Notes: generated by a model from the letters alone, not told the origin. A stretch of DNA of 64,000 nucleotides from Reticulitermes speratus (GCA_021186555.1 JAJKFL010000007.1:24743177-24807176); one strand, 5' to 3'. Positions 36,401-46,074 are shown, counted from the stretch's first letter. Numbers and translations: made by a program.

Positions 36401-39400
36401 TGCAGAGACTGCTATAAATACACAGCTTGTCTCATTGCTACGATATGCTGTAGATCTGGACGTCTTCCAAACAGATACAGCTTAAAAATACAAAATTATT
36501 ATTCTAGAGACGCTACATACATGCATCACCTTAATGGAAATATTCTGGTTACCAATGTCGACAACTAGAAAGTTCAAAAACCCACCTTTCACAACATCGT
36601 TTCATCTCTGAGAACTACCGGAATATAAAGCCCTGAAATCTGTTCTTCGTGGTTTCATCTGTTCTTGCTAAACAAAAGTCTTAAAATCCGTTCCAAAAAC
36701 ATCTTACTGTCTGATCTACACGTCTTCTAACCTTCATTTCAGGCTTCCGCCGCGATGTTTTCTTCCTAGCGCTGAAACGCAGGTCGAGCCTTGGATCTTT
36801 GTATTTCAGAGACTTTCTGCATGCTTATTCATAACAAACGACAAGACTCCTTGCGTGGGAGATTATACAATCGAAAGTGTAACAGCTCAAGACCCAAATT
36901 TAAGCCTGGGACTGTGTCCTCAAGGATGAAAGAAGATATTGCCTGTATTTCTGAGTACAGTAAGTTTAGGGTTGTTGTAGAATATTAGTTGAACCTCGCC
37001 TAGCCATTAATGTAAATTGCCTTTTAACCCTTTTCATAGTAGTTTCTGTTAAGGGGCTAGGAGCTCGGACAGACATGGCTTGTTGGACTGCAGTCATTAG
37101 TGTAGTACCGGCAGCCAAAGTGGCTGTACCTGGAACGAGCGTGTGCAGTTGGTGCGAACACGTCTACAGGGAAGGATCGCTCCTGTATTAATTAGCGCCT
37201 TCTGCATATTAGCACTCCATAACCAGCACCAGTATTAAAATCAAACAATCAAAAGAAAACACACACAAACCCGGACAATCATTCAAGTTCGAGGGGCGTC
37301 GATTCCGCGCTCTCAGAGTGTAAGAAGCCGAAGATGACCCGGGATGGACTTCCGGAAAGGTTACAGATTAAACTATATAAAGCAACTCTTTACCCACTCT
37401 TCTGTGTGTGTGTAAGTTCAAGGTACCAAGGAACAGGCCTACTATTTTGGCCTAACAGAATTATGTAGGTGGAGATAGGATTGAGACAATTGCATAAACC
37501 AATGCAAATTTCGTCAAAGGTAGGGATCTCATTTTTTAAAAACCAAAATTCGGGACACTCAGTAACATGTAGGTGGCGGAGGGAAGGATAGGAGACAAAA
37601 TTTGTAATCCATGATGGAATAAAAAAAATCAGAGTAATGTATCGAGATAACTCAGATAAAAATTATGACAAACAGAAAAAACGGAAAAGACGTACAAAAT
37701 CAGTTCAGTTATTGGCTTTTTTAAAAAAAACGGAAAAGACGTACAAAATCAGTTCAGTTATTGGCTCTTTTTTAAAAAAAAACGGAAAAGACGTACAAAA
37801 TCAGTTCAGTTATTGGCTTTTTTTAAAAAAACGGAAAAGACGTACAAAATCAGTTCAGTTATTGGCTTTTTTTTAAAAAAAAAAAACGGAAAAGACGTAC
37901 AAAATCAGTTCAGTTATTGGCTTTTTAAAAAACGGAAAAGACGTACAAAATCAGTTCAGTTATTGGCTTTTTTAAAAAACGGAAAAGACGTACAAAATCA
38001 GTTCAGTTATTGGCTTTTTTAAAAAAACGGAAAAGACGTACAAAATCAGTTCAGTTATTGGCTTTTTTTTAAAAAAAAGCGGAAAAGACGTACAAAATCA
38101 GTTCAGTTATTGGCTTAAAAAAAAAAAAAAAAAAAAAAAAAAGGGAAAGAAAGACGTACAAAATCAGTTCAGTTATTGGCTTAAAAAAAAAAAAAAGCGG
38201 AAAAGACGTACAAAATCAGTTCAGTTATTGGCTTTTTTAAAAAAACGGAAAAGACGTACAAAATCAGTTCAGTTATTGTCTTTTTTTTTAAAAAAAAAAA
38301 AGCGGAAAAGACGTACAAAATCAGTTCAGTTATTGGCTTTTTTAAGAAAACGGAAAAGACGTACAAAATCAGTTCAGTTATTGGCTTTTTTTTAAAAAAA
38401 AAAAAGCGGAAAAGACGTACAAAATCAGTTCAGTTATTGGCTTTTTTAAAAAACATGTCCGTTCCTCATCCTTCTCAGTCTCAGTACAGACTATAATCAC
38501 TATCTACACATCTTCATTTCCCTCTCCTATTCCTTCCCTGTTAGTGGCCAGTTGATGACTGTCCTACTCCTACAGATGCTTTCTCCCATTGTGGGAAAGT
38601 CAAATGTTCGTACGCACTCTCAGAAATGTATTCTTATGACTTGGAAACCCCCAGGATATTTGGCGTTCCGAACCGAATTTGTCGGGGCACTGGGACATAG
38701 TTTTTTAAAACCCATGAAACTGGGATTGTCCCGGGAAGACCGAGACAAACTGGATCCCTATTTAAAGACCAACCTGAAGTTAAGATGTTAATATTAAGAT
38801 GTATCTTATTAATGGAACTACAGTCACGTGAGCTGCACGTGTTTAAATTTCACGTATTTTCGAGACTCCTCTGTTAAGTGAGCTCTTCCGCTGCCGGTTA
38901 GTCGGAGTCCGTCTACACAAACTCCAGCGCAACAGCCGTCAGAGGGGACGAGTCTACTTCACAACGTTTGAAATTAGTTACTTTCCATGGCCGTTCCAGC
39001 CAACGTTTACTGATAACAAACAAACAAAGCAATGGATATAAACGTGGCTCAACAGACGCTCTTATCCGCACTTCCGTGGCGAATGGAAATTTGTATCGTG
39101 TTCAGTTTACAAACGTAACTGTAGAAATAGCGCCTTATGACAGCTGAATTTATATTAAAATTAGAGGGAAGGTGATTACTTAGCATTGTTTAGGCGATAA
39201 AAGGGAAGAGAAAATGGAAGATAAACAAATTAAAGGAAAACGGAGGACGAAAATTATAGATACAAAAATAGACAAGATATTTCGGTCGGAAAACCCATTG
39301 GAAGGCCTAGGCATACCTGCAGGTATAACACCAAACTGGAAGGCCTAGGCATATCTGCAGGTATAACACCAAACTGGAAGGCCTAGGCATATCTGCAGGT

Positions 39401-42400
39401 ATAACACCACACTGGAAGGCCTAGGCATATCCGCAGGTATAACACCAAACTGGAAGGCCTAGGCATATCCGCAGGTATAACACCAAACTGGAAGGCCTAG
39501 GCATATCCGCAGGTATAACACCAAACTGGAAGGCCTAGGCATATCCGCAGGTATAACACCAAACTGGAAGGCCTAGGCATATCTGCAGGTATAACACCAA
39601 ACTGGAAGACCTAGGCATATCCGCAGGTATAACACCAAACTGGAAGGCCTAGGCATATCTGCAGGTACAACACCAAACTGGAAGGCCTAGGCATATCTGC
39701 AGGTACAACACCAAACTGGAAGGCCTAGGCATATCTGCAGGTATAAACCAAAACCGATATTAGTTAATACTACCTATGAGAAATGAACTGGATTGAACTA
39801 CTGACAGCTCGATGTGTCGTTTAGGGGTGGGCTTTTGCGAACAGGGTACTGAACGATCTTCTTTCGTTGCATTGTCACCTTGTCTCATTCAAAAAATAAC
39901 ACAATATACGTACTAAATAATTTGGGTATTATACTGCATTTTCAACTATTCTATATTTTAACAACAAGATCAATCCTGGTTGCTTAAAGGATTAACTATT
40001 TGTTGCACTTAATTATGTCCCCAATTAAGGCCTACCAAGCGATTAGTCGATAGGAGACCGCTAATATTCTCCACAAATCCCGCAACAGCAAACACGGTAA
40101 CCTGAATCTCAACACTGCGCTGTGTTTCCCACGTCAGCAGTACTATACTTCCGCTAGAGTGCACCCCTAACCCACCTCCCCAACTGCAAAGTATTGACCC
40201 GGCCAAAGGGGTTGGCTAGGTGTAACCCTTGCACATGAGTGATTTTTATATCCTCTTATATTCAATTACCCTAAGTACCTAAACATACATACAGAAATTG
40301 AGGTCAAGTTCAATGTGTGATGTGTCTGCAGGGCCACACACAACTGCTCTCTAGTAGCAGTATACCGTGTTCAACAAAGCTAATGCGAAGTCATAAGGAA
40401 GTTCTGTTCACCTCCTATACTCACAACCTACTTCCCCAACACGTGTCTTAACGAGGTACTTAAGAGTAGTATTGGTTTCTTATCTGCACAACAATATTGT
40501 TATTGTATTATTATATGTAAACATAATAATTACAACACTAGATGATCTAGTACATGTTTCGACCTGTATAGGCCATCTTCAGATTATTCTAAGCCGTAAT
40601 GAGGTTTTTGGTTTGTTTATTGTATTTACATGATAAATGCTGGTGATATGGTGTGTATGTGTGTGTGTGGGGGGGGGGGGCACGCGGGGGCGCAGTTGGT
40701 TGAGGCACTGCGCTACAAACCGGAACGTCGCGGATTCGATTCCCGATGGCGTCACTGGAATTTTTCACTGACAATCGTTTCGGTCGCACTATGGCCCTGG
40801 GGTCGACTCAGCCTCTAACGGAAATGAGTACCGGGAATCTCTCCTGGGGGGTAAAGGCGGCCGGTGCGTACGGCTGACAACCTTACCACCTTCATGTGCC
40901 GATTGTCTAAAAACCTGGGAGCCTCGACCTCCTGGAGCACTAAGGGCCTTCCTAGGCCTGTATGGGATTGCTTTACCTTTACCTATGTGTGTGTGTGTGT
41001 GTACGAACAATTATCATGTAAGTGCAATTAAAAAATCAAAAAACCTCATTACGGTTTAGAATAATATGTAGATGACCTATACATATCGAAACATGTCGTA
41101 CTAGCAGATCATCTATTGTTATAATTATTATGTTTACATATAACACTATAATACAATAAAAATACATTTGTGCAGATAAAAAACAATTACTCCTATTAAA
41201 TACCCCACCGTATAGCACAAAGGGATGCAAACAATAAAGATGCATCTTAATGTTATCCTTCAAGCTCCTCTTTTCTTCAGCATATATATATATATACAGG
41301 GCATGCACAAAAGAATGGTGCGGTTTTAATAGTGTTCACTATTAAAACCGCACCATTCTTTTGTGTATGCCCTGTACATATAACAATTATACACAACAAA
41401 CCTGTTTACAGTCTGTCACCGATCAATGTTATCCAGTTAACGTGAGATAACACTGTCAAACCCATACAAAACGAGCGTTAACTACATAGATTTGCATTTT
41501 TAGTCATCGGCGAAGCTAATCTACATACACCACAATATTTATCAAGATTGAAAAAAAAATGAATTTTTTTTTGCGATTTTTCACACCAAATTAGCCTTAA
41601 GTTGATTTACTGTTGATACAAATCTTTCCCCCGCTCAGATAACAAACAATTCGGGATATCAGTCCAGTTACCTAACGAACAATGTACGTAAAAAGTGGAA
41701 ACTACAAACAAACTTAATGACGGATTGCAATTTAGGTTTCGGCAGTTATCAACCTATTGTTCCAAAGCTATTCATACGACACAGCCTGAAATTATTTTTC
41801 ATTGCAAATTTGCATACCTCATTGGTCTTGACGGTCATTTATTACTGACATTAATGAGTTATTTCAGATATAAATCAGTTCACCACGCATACGGCGCCCT
41901 CCATTGTCGAAATCGACTGCATCTGAACCAGCAAGCTAATAATGCACATAAGGCTATACAGAATACGAAAGAAATTGGTGATATATTGCAACTCTTGTTT
42001 TAACAAAACCCGCATTTTTGCAAAATTACTTAAATTGGACAGATCATACATTGTTTTTCCTTACATTTTATTAAATTTGCACCACATCAATATGGCTTTT
42101 AAAAAAATTCTCTTGTACTACTTTTCGCAAGGTGAGTTGTTTTTCTAACAACCGGTCGACTTGACTGATAGGACCCAACTTATAACTCCCTGGTTACTTT
42201 TGGAGTAGATCCCCTAGTATAAAATTTAACTGAATCGCTTATGGTACTTTCGGGGGCCCCAAAACGTGGAATATCGAATACACACTATCTTCCCATTATG
42301 CGTTAATTTTATGCATTCTGAGTAAACCACTTCATTCACTCTGTTGTCTGTCTTACGACAGGTCCGTAGCCTCTTCCAAAGCCAGTTCTCCACCCAGTGC

Positions 42401-43209
42401 GATCTAGGGCTTCCTCTTTCAATTTCCAGTATCCTGTCCTTTCCTTAAGGTCATCCAGTAGCTGCTTAAGTCTTCTTTCTCGTCTCTCCAACACTTCTAC
42501 CCTTCCCTCTACCTTTCCTTCAAGAACGTGTATTAGAAAGCAGTTCCTAAGCAAGATGTGACCAATCCAGTTAGCCTTCCTTCTTTTTATTGTATGTACG
42601 ATAATCCTTTCCCCCTTGACTCCATGTAATCTGGGATAGCGCTGTCGATATAGCGACTCGCTACTAGCTGGACGGTCCGGGGATCGAATCCCGGTGGAGG
42701 CGAGATTTTCAGCACCCGTCCAGAACGGCCTTGGGGCCCACCCAGCCTCCTTTACAATGGTACAGAGTCATTCCCGGGAGTAAAGCGGCCGAGGCGTGGC
42801 GTTGACCACCCACCTCCTTCTAGTGCCGAGGTTAAAGAAAGAGTAGAGCTATGCCTTTACTCCCCCTCTGGGCCTTCATGGCCTGTTCTAGGGTGAACTT
42901 TACCTTTACTTTACCTCTGTGTAATACTTAATTTTTCTCACGATCGGTCAAACTGATCTTCTCAATCCTTCTCCAGCACCACATTCCAGAACTACCGCTA
43001 AGAAAATACATCATATTCACTGACATCACTTTGTTACTGATAATTGGGAAACAATAGCTACTTAACATCGAATGCATACTCCACGCTATGAGAGGACGCC
43101 TATGTTATAATTCCTATCTTACCTGCAAATGTCGCCTCCTCTGATCATCACTGTCCATGTCCAGCAACTCATCAATATCCACTTCCACTTCTCGAGTTTT
43201 CGGATTCTC
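32035..43209 (-). CDS. PPP1R14-like protein phosphatase 1 inhibitor, 3' part (three exons)
   Basis: Cytosolic inhibitor of protein phosphatase 1 catalytic subunit (CPI-17/PHI-1/KEPI family). Exons 43209-43123 (87 nt), 33706-33665 (42 nt) and 32076-32035 (42 nt) all have consensus splice sites and join in phase 0, giving 56 residues. They contain VEVDIDELLDMDSDDQRRRH, then L-Q-E-L-L-A-D-A-K-K, then KFVDDLLERAKTL and a stop. The vertebrate counterpart reads I-D-E-L-L-E-L-E-S-E-E-E and ends D-F-I-Q-E-L-L-A-K-L, so order and spacing agree. The N-terminal part, with the V-T-V-K-Y-D motif and the regulatory threonine, was looked for up to 64 kb and not found; it probably lies beyond the window or in a small exon I missed. 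Introns are about 9.4 and 1.6 kb; the first holds two minisatellites and several SINEs. Confidence 0.85.
32255..32550 (-). repeat. SINE family B, old copy in PPP1R14-like intron
   Basis: The plus strand shows the reversed body: CCATGAAGGCACATAGAG, then AACCTCGGCGCTAGATGGA, then GGAACCCTGGTACCCACTGA and AGGAGGCTTGATGGACCC. The tRNA head is no longer recognisable. Confidence 0.7.
33090..33246. repeat. Fold-back element in PPP1R14-like intron
   Basis: Left GTGATGTTGTGTGTTTTGGC and right GACTACACTGTGTCACGTCC are rough inverses. Inner arms are AACTGTGGAGGAACC and GGTTCCTCCAAAATG, around CTGCATCTTCAGGGTAGATG. Confidence 0.6.
33331..33413. repeat. Compound (CT)n(AT)n microsatellite
   Basis: About 48 bp of CT repeats run straight into about 34 bp of AT repeats. 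The ERERER and IYIYIY frames across it are artefacts. Confidence 0.95.
33665..33706 (-). CDS. PPP1R14-like internal exon (42 nt)
   Basis: CTTTCAG|GAG to GTTAAG|GTAGGC. Encodes ELLADAKKSQHDVK, the link between the inhibitory core and the last helix. Both boundaries are phase 0. Confidence 0.85.
34375..34459. mobile_element. Tigger/pogo-like terminal fragment
   Basis: On the minus strand, starting at 34459: CATTAGAATTCCTTTAATCC, then CCATGGGACAGGACAAGTGC. This follows the usual Tigger end (CAGTAGAAxxCCxTTAATCC, then CATCCATGGGAC) and is flanked by TA on the outer side. Only one end is found. Confidence 0.6.
34672..34945 (+). repeat. SINE family A (tRNA-Ser/Leu-like head)
   Basis: The head GTGGCCGTGCGGTCTAAGGC holds the A box, and GGGTTCGAATCCCGCC is the B box. 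The body starts GGGGGCATGGATGTCTGTC and reaches AGGAGGCCCTG. Where sister copies have an A-tail, this one has 27 consecutive G (34917-34943). Confidence 0.9.
34946..35616. other. Intronic, nothing recognised
   Basis: CpG-containing sequence with overlapping short frames on both strands and no recognisable gene. AAAGCTTCAAATCTT, seen near 35391, recurs near 36240. Confidence 0.35.
35617..35912 (+). repeat. SINE family B, full length
   Basis: The head GGTCTGGATAGCGTAGTCGG and B box GGGGATCGAATCCCGGTGGG are followed by CAGCCCTGGGGCC, GGGTACCGAGTCATTCCC, GGTAAAGCGGCCGGGGCG and a CTTTACCTTACTTTACC tail. Near-identical copies lie at 42.6 and 62.2 kb (plus) and 45.4 and 58.2 kb (minus). Confidence 0.92.
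35913..37520. other. Intronic, one hammerhead-like motif, otherwise unassigned
   Basis: 36138-36172 has the core CTGATGA, then an AGAC/GTCT hairpin, then GAAACGTC. Stem I pairing is absent. A GCTTCCGCCGCGATGT word at about 36744 also begins the fold-back copies at 47.4 and 58.0 kb. Nothing else recognised. Confidence 0.4.
37521..38760. mobile_element. Possible DNA transposon carrying a minisatellite
   Basis: The left TAGGGATCTC...TTCGGGACAC and the right end, reversed, TAGGGATCCAG...CCCGGGACAATCC resemble each other in order and content. No target duplication was settled. The element would contain the whole 15-unit array at 37682-38453. Confidence 0.3.
37682..38453. repeat. Minisatellite: 15 units of a 34-36 bp core separated by T(n)A(m)
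   Basis: Each unit has a nearly invariant core from CGGAAAAGACGTACAAAATC to CAGTTCAGTTATTGGC. Cores start at 37682, 37731, 37783, 37832, 37887, 37933, 37980, 38028, 38080, 38143, 38198, 38246, 38303, 38351 and 38408. Between cores lies a T run followed by an A run; in two gaps the T run is almost gone and the A run is 14-25 long. Period therefore varies from 46 to 63. Confidence 0.93.
38761..39299. other. Intronic; end part resembles LINE family 2
   Basis: 39276-39299 (ATATTTCGGTCGGAAAACCC) matches the LINE family 2 fragment near 52998 (ATATTTCGGTAGGGAAACC). The rest is unassigned. Confidence 0.4.
39300..39752. repeat. Minisatellite: 12 units of 38 bp
   Basis: The unit begins GGAAGGCCTAGGCATATC and continues GCAGGTATAACACCAAACT. 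Units start every 38 bp from 39300 to 39718; the last is cut after GTATAAACC. Differences are confined to a few sites (TCC/TCT, TATAAC/TACAAC, one GAC). 38 is not a multiple of 3, so it is not coding. Confidence 0.95.
39753..40477. other. Intronic, nothing recognised
   Basis: No gene or repeat end recognised. Confidence 0.35.
40478..41190. repeat. Inverted pair of Penelope-like tails around a SINE
   Basis: The left arm (about 40478-40645) and right arm (about 40995-41190) are diverged reverse complements: CATGTTTCGACCTGTATAGG against CCTATACATATCGAAACATG, and CCGTAATGAGGTTTTT against AAAAACCTCATTACGG. Each arm contains one hammerhead-like CTGAAGATGG...CGAAACATGT motif in opposite orientation. 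Stem I pairing is lost in both. The loop is filled by a SINE. Confidence 0.65.
40680..40984 (+). repeat. SINE, variant of family B
   Basis: The head GGCGCAGTTGGTTGAGGCAC and B box GGATTCGATTCCCGATGG are followed by GCCCTGGGGTCGACTCAGCC and GGGTAAAGGCGGCCGG. The tail is TTGCTTTACCTTTACC. Head and body differ from standard family B, so it may be a distinct subfamily. A run of 12 G and GT repeats sit at its edges. Confidence 0.75.
41297..41374. mobile_element. 78-bp palindromic MITE with TA duplication
   Basis: CAGGGCATGCACAAAAGAAT starts a 38-bp arm that pairs with the opposite 38-bp arm at all but one position around a TT loop. TA flanks it at 41295-41296 and 41375-41376. TA targets fit the Tc1/mariner group. 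Transcribed, it would fold into a nearly perfect hairpin. Confidence 0.88.
41377..42327. other. Intronic, nothing recognised
   Basis: A frame of 102 codons at 41695-42003 has no recognisable domain. Confidence 0.35.
42328..42632 (-). mobile_element. LINE family 1, C-terminal fragment
   Basis: On the minus strand it encodes R-K-A-N-W-I-G-H-I-L-L-R-N-C-F, then KQLLDDLKERTGYWKLKEEA and GFGRGYGPVVRQTTE followed by the stop and a GAATGAA tail. The tail beyond the reverse transcriptase domain is well kept. Its inner end abuts a SINE at 42633. Confidence 0.85.
42633..42917 (+). repeat. SINE family B, full length
   Basis: The head GGGATAGCGCTGTCGATATAG, B box GGGGATCGAATCCCGGTGG, body and CTTTACCTTTACTTTACC tail are all present. 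It lies head-on against the LINE fragment on its left. Confidence 0.9.
43123..43209 (-). CDS. PPP1R14-like exon with the IDELL core (87 nt)
   Basis: TTATTCCAG|GAG to TTGCAG|GTAAGA. Encodes ENPKTREVEVDIDELLDM followed by DSDDQRRRHLQ. I-D-E-L-L followed by acidic residues is the family signature. Confidence 0.88.
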
Positions 43210-43269
43210 CTGGAATAAAAACAGAAGAAAATGATATGGAAATATCTGTGTAGCCAACAGATAACTAGG

Positions 43270-43325
43270 GCCATAGGAATATTTTTAAGTCCCCATTCTT
43301 CCACTATACGAGTTTTAGGTTTCCC
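43270..43325 (-). pseudogene. Partial duplicate of PPP1R14-like exon start and acceptor
   Basis: TTATTATCGCAG|GGGAAACCTAAAACTCG resembles the real exon start TTTTATTCCAG|GAGAATCCGAAAACTCG, 116 bp upstream of it. It encodes GKPKTRIVEEWGLK against ENPKTREVEVDID. Similarity stops after about 35 bases of exon and there is no donor, so it is a relic or, less likely, an alternative acceptor. Confidence 0.55.
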
Positions 43326-43889
43326 CTGCGATAATAAAAGAAAAATGTCATAAATACGCGCGTCTGTAGACGTACAGTTATTGGCGATACATTCTGAGAG
43401 CACTTAATCCATGATTTTGACCCTTTAGGTCTTTGGACCAAACTCTTATGTGCATTGAAACATCCAAATGTCTGCATAATCTCTTCCCCCCCGGACGTCA
43501 TATACAGCCTGCATGACAGCGTAGTTAAAGTTGAGCAACTGGACACATGCGGACAAGGACACTGGGATGTTTCTATTTGTCACTATGTACACAGCATCTA
43601 TGGAGCCTACCATAGTCTATACGCTCATTCAGAATATCAGATCTGCACCCAAAACAATGACCCAAAATAAAGACAAGACATAAAACGAAATTAGAATTAT
43701 GAACGCAAAGTGTTAGACACGCTAAGCGGCAAGATTTGTAATGCATGTGTTGTTTCTTAGTAAGACGTGATTATTAACTAGACTAAAAGTACTTTTCTAT
43801 CCAATGCTCCCCGTTTTCCAAAAAGCACTGCGTTTTGGAAAGTTCGCTGTTTTCAGCCGACTGTCCTCCCGTTAAGAGCAACATGTAGA
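43326..43889. other. Upstream of the known PPP1R14-like exons, nothing recognised
   Basis: Expected position for an intron or a further 5' exon, but no V-K-Y-D or E-E-W type coding segment with splice sites was found. Confidence 0.3.
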
Positions 43890-44080
43890 TGGCGATGAGT
43901 ATGGAGCATTAATGGAATTATACTGACAAGGGAAAAGCGAAGTACTGGGAGGAAAACCTGTCTCAGTGTCACTATGTTCACCACAAATCTCACATGGACT
44001 GAAATGGGATCGAAACCAGCCCTCCGCGTTGGCAAGCTGGCGACTAACCGCCTGAGCCATGACGGCCTCTGAAGACTAAA
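43890..44080 (-). repeat. SINE family C
   Basis: Minus-strand head GGCTCAGGCGGTTAGTCGCC followed by a degenerate B box GGTTTCGATCCCA. The sequence beyond the head (to about 44130, CAGTTCGTACATC) also matches that beyond the copy at 61.0 kb, so the SINE sits in a larger shared unit. Confidence 0.75.
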
Positions 44081-44396
44081 GTTAATCTGCATTATATATA
44101 AAGATTCAGTTCGTACATCACAGAGAAGAGTGCAATTCGGCTAGAAAAGACCCGTCGGTGAGGCTGCGTAGATTTGTTCATTGTGACCATCATATGGAAC
44201 ACAGAAATACAGCGCGTGGACAAGATACAGGTTACAGTGTTAAACCTGGCAGTGCATACAGTAACTACAACACTTTAAAGCGTTAAAGCAGCAGACATGT
44301 TCGATGCATTTCATGTTCTGTTATGAGGTAGGAGACTTCATTTCATAACCACATAACATAACAGGCACTGCACGTATAAACGTAACATTGAGGCGC

Positions 44397-44880
44397 GTTC
44401 GCGGAACCACTGTTGCCGTGGAAAAGCAATAAGTATTACATATTCTGAGTGTGTGTCTGTAGCCTTAGTTATCCAGCATGCAAAGCGCATGCGCCGTATT
44501 ATATTGTCACCTGTGGCCTGTCTGGGTGTACCATATTTTTAGACATTATCTAATAAACGGTACGATTTTCGGAAAAATGTTACGGAACATAAAATGCGTG
44601 TTTCGATTTTCTCTACAACTTCTGTCTGAAAAATTTCTCATTTAAGAAGAATTAAGCGAGATATTGTCATAAATGTACATAGACATTCATGGAAAGTACC
44701 CGTTATTCTTGTCAGATTTTAATTGAATTTTAATTTTCTTGACAGATTTTCGAAAAATACTCAACTATCAAATCTCACGAAATCCGTCCAGTGGGAGCCG
44801 AGTTGTTCCGTTTGGACAGACAGACATACATAACGAAGCTAATAGTCGCTTTTCGCAATTTTGCGAACGCGCCTAAAATG
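44397..44880 (+). repeat. Interspersed repeat X, well-kept copy
   Basis: From GTTGCCGTGGAAAAGCAAT to TTTTGCGAACGCGCCTAAAA, alignable by eye with 56835-57325 throughout. Contains TGGGAGCCGAGTTGTTCC and ACAGACAGACAT. No long frame and no inverted ends. Confidence 0.8.
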
Positions 44881-44981
44881 GCAGTCCCCTTTAACGCAAC
44901 GGATCTGTATACAGCCGTACAGCATTTTTCCTTCGTAAAGGTAACAGCACCTCGCTACTGCCGTTTGCTGCTCCATCTTCT

Positions 44982-44982
<1 letters not shown>

Positions 44983-45019
<37 letters not shown>
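44983..45019. repeat. (CA)n microsatellite
   Basis: Uninterrupted CA dinucleotides, about 18 units. Confidence 0.95.
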
Positions 45020-45022
<3 letters not shown>

Positions 45023-45349
45023 CTTCTAGTTCAAACAAAGTTCCAGTGCTCTGCGTAGGAGTAATGAACACTTGCCATTTGCACATCGTTTGAACTCACC
45101 CTATCAACCTGCCAATAATACGTGTCAACTGGGCTACAAAGTAAAAGCGCCAACAATACTGCCTGTATAACAAACATTGTGCACAACTAAACTGTCAGAA
45201 CAGAATATTCTGACTGAGATAATGTATCACAGCCTTCAAGACCGGACACACATTCCCCCGCCCCTAATTGCTATCCTAATCATATGTTATTTCTTTCTTT
45301 TTTTTTTAAGAAAGGAAAAGGGTAGGTACAGAATGACTGAGAAGAAAAG

Positions 45350-45986
45350 GTAAAGTTCACCCTATAAACTGCCATGAAGGCACAGAGGGGGAGTAGAGGT
45401 ACGGTTATACTTTTTCTTTAACCTCGGCGCTAGATGGAGGTGGGTGGTCAACGCCACGCCTCGGCCGCTTTACTCCCGGGAAAGAGACCCGGTACCCATG
45501 GTATTGGAGGTTGAGTGGGCTCCAAAGCCGGTCTGGATAGGTACGAAAAACCTCGCCCCCACCGGGATTTCTTTTTTTGCCTGTCCGGGGTTTTTCCCCT
45601 TTGATCCATTTTTGTACTGTTTAAATCCTTTCGTCCTTCATGTCACTTTACGTTCCATGCTACCGTCCTTACAACAAACACAACACAAACATCCATGCCC
45701 CCGGTGGGATTTTTTTTTGTCTGTCCGGGGTTTTTCCCCTTTGATCCATTTTTGTACTGTTTAAATCCTTTTCGTTTATTCATGTCACTTTTACGTTCCA
45801 TGCTACCGTCCTTATACAACAAACACAACACAAACATCCATGCCCCCGGTGGGATTCGAACTCACGATCCCAGCAAGCGAGCGGCCGTAGACCCACGCCT
45901 TAGACCGCACGGCCACTGGGATCGGCGATTCGATCCCCGGACCCTCCAGCCTGTAGCAAGTCGCTATACCGACTGCGCTATCCAGG
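45350..45986 (-). repeat. Composite SINE: family B split by a family A-like SINE with a tandem duplication
   Basis: Minus strand. The family B head is at 45985-45926 and its body at 45562-45350. Between them is a family A head (45925-45850) and two tandem copies, about 140 bp each, of a body reading CCATTTTTGTACTGTTTAAA and AACACAACACAAACATCC (about 45563-45705 and 45706-45848). All three junctions fall on the B-box word GGGATT. Confidence 0.75.
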
Positions 45987-45990
45987 CCCT

Positions 45991-45991
<1 letters not shown>

Positions 45992-46074
<83 letters not shown>
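45992..46074. repeat. (TAA)n microsatellite
   Basis: About 27 uninterrupted TAA units directly at the head of the composite SINE. The poly-leucine frame through it is an artefact. Confidence 0.95.

Noticed and set aside
37682-39752. CRISPR-like arrays
   Set aside because: Spacers in the first array are only T and A runs and the second has none. No cas genes, and the genome is eukaryotic.
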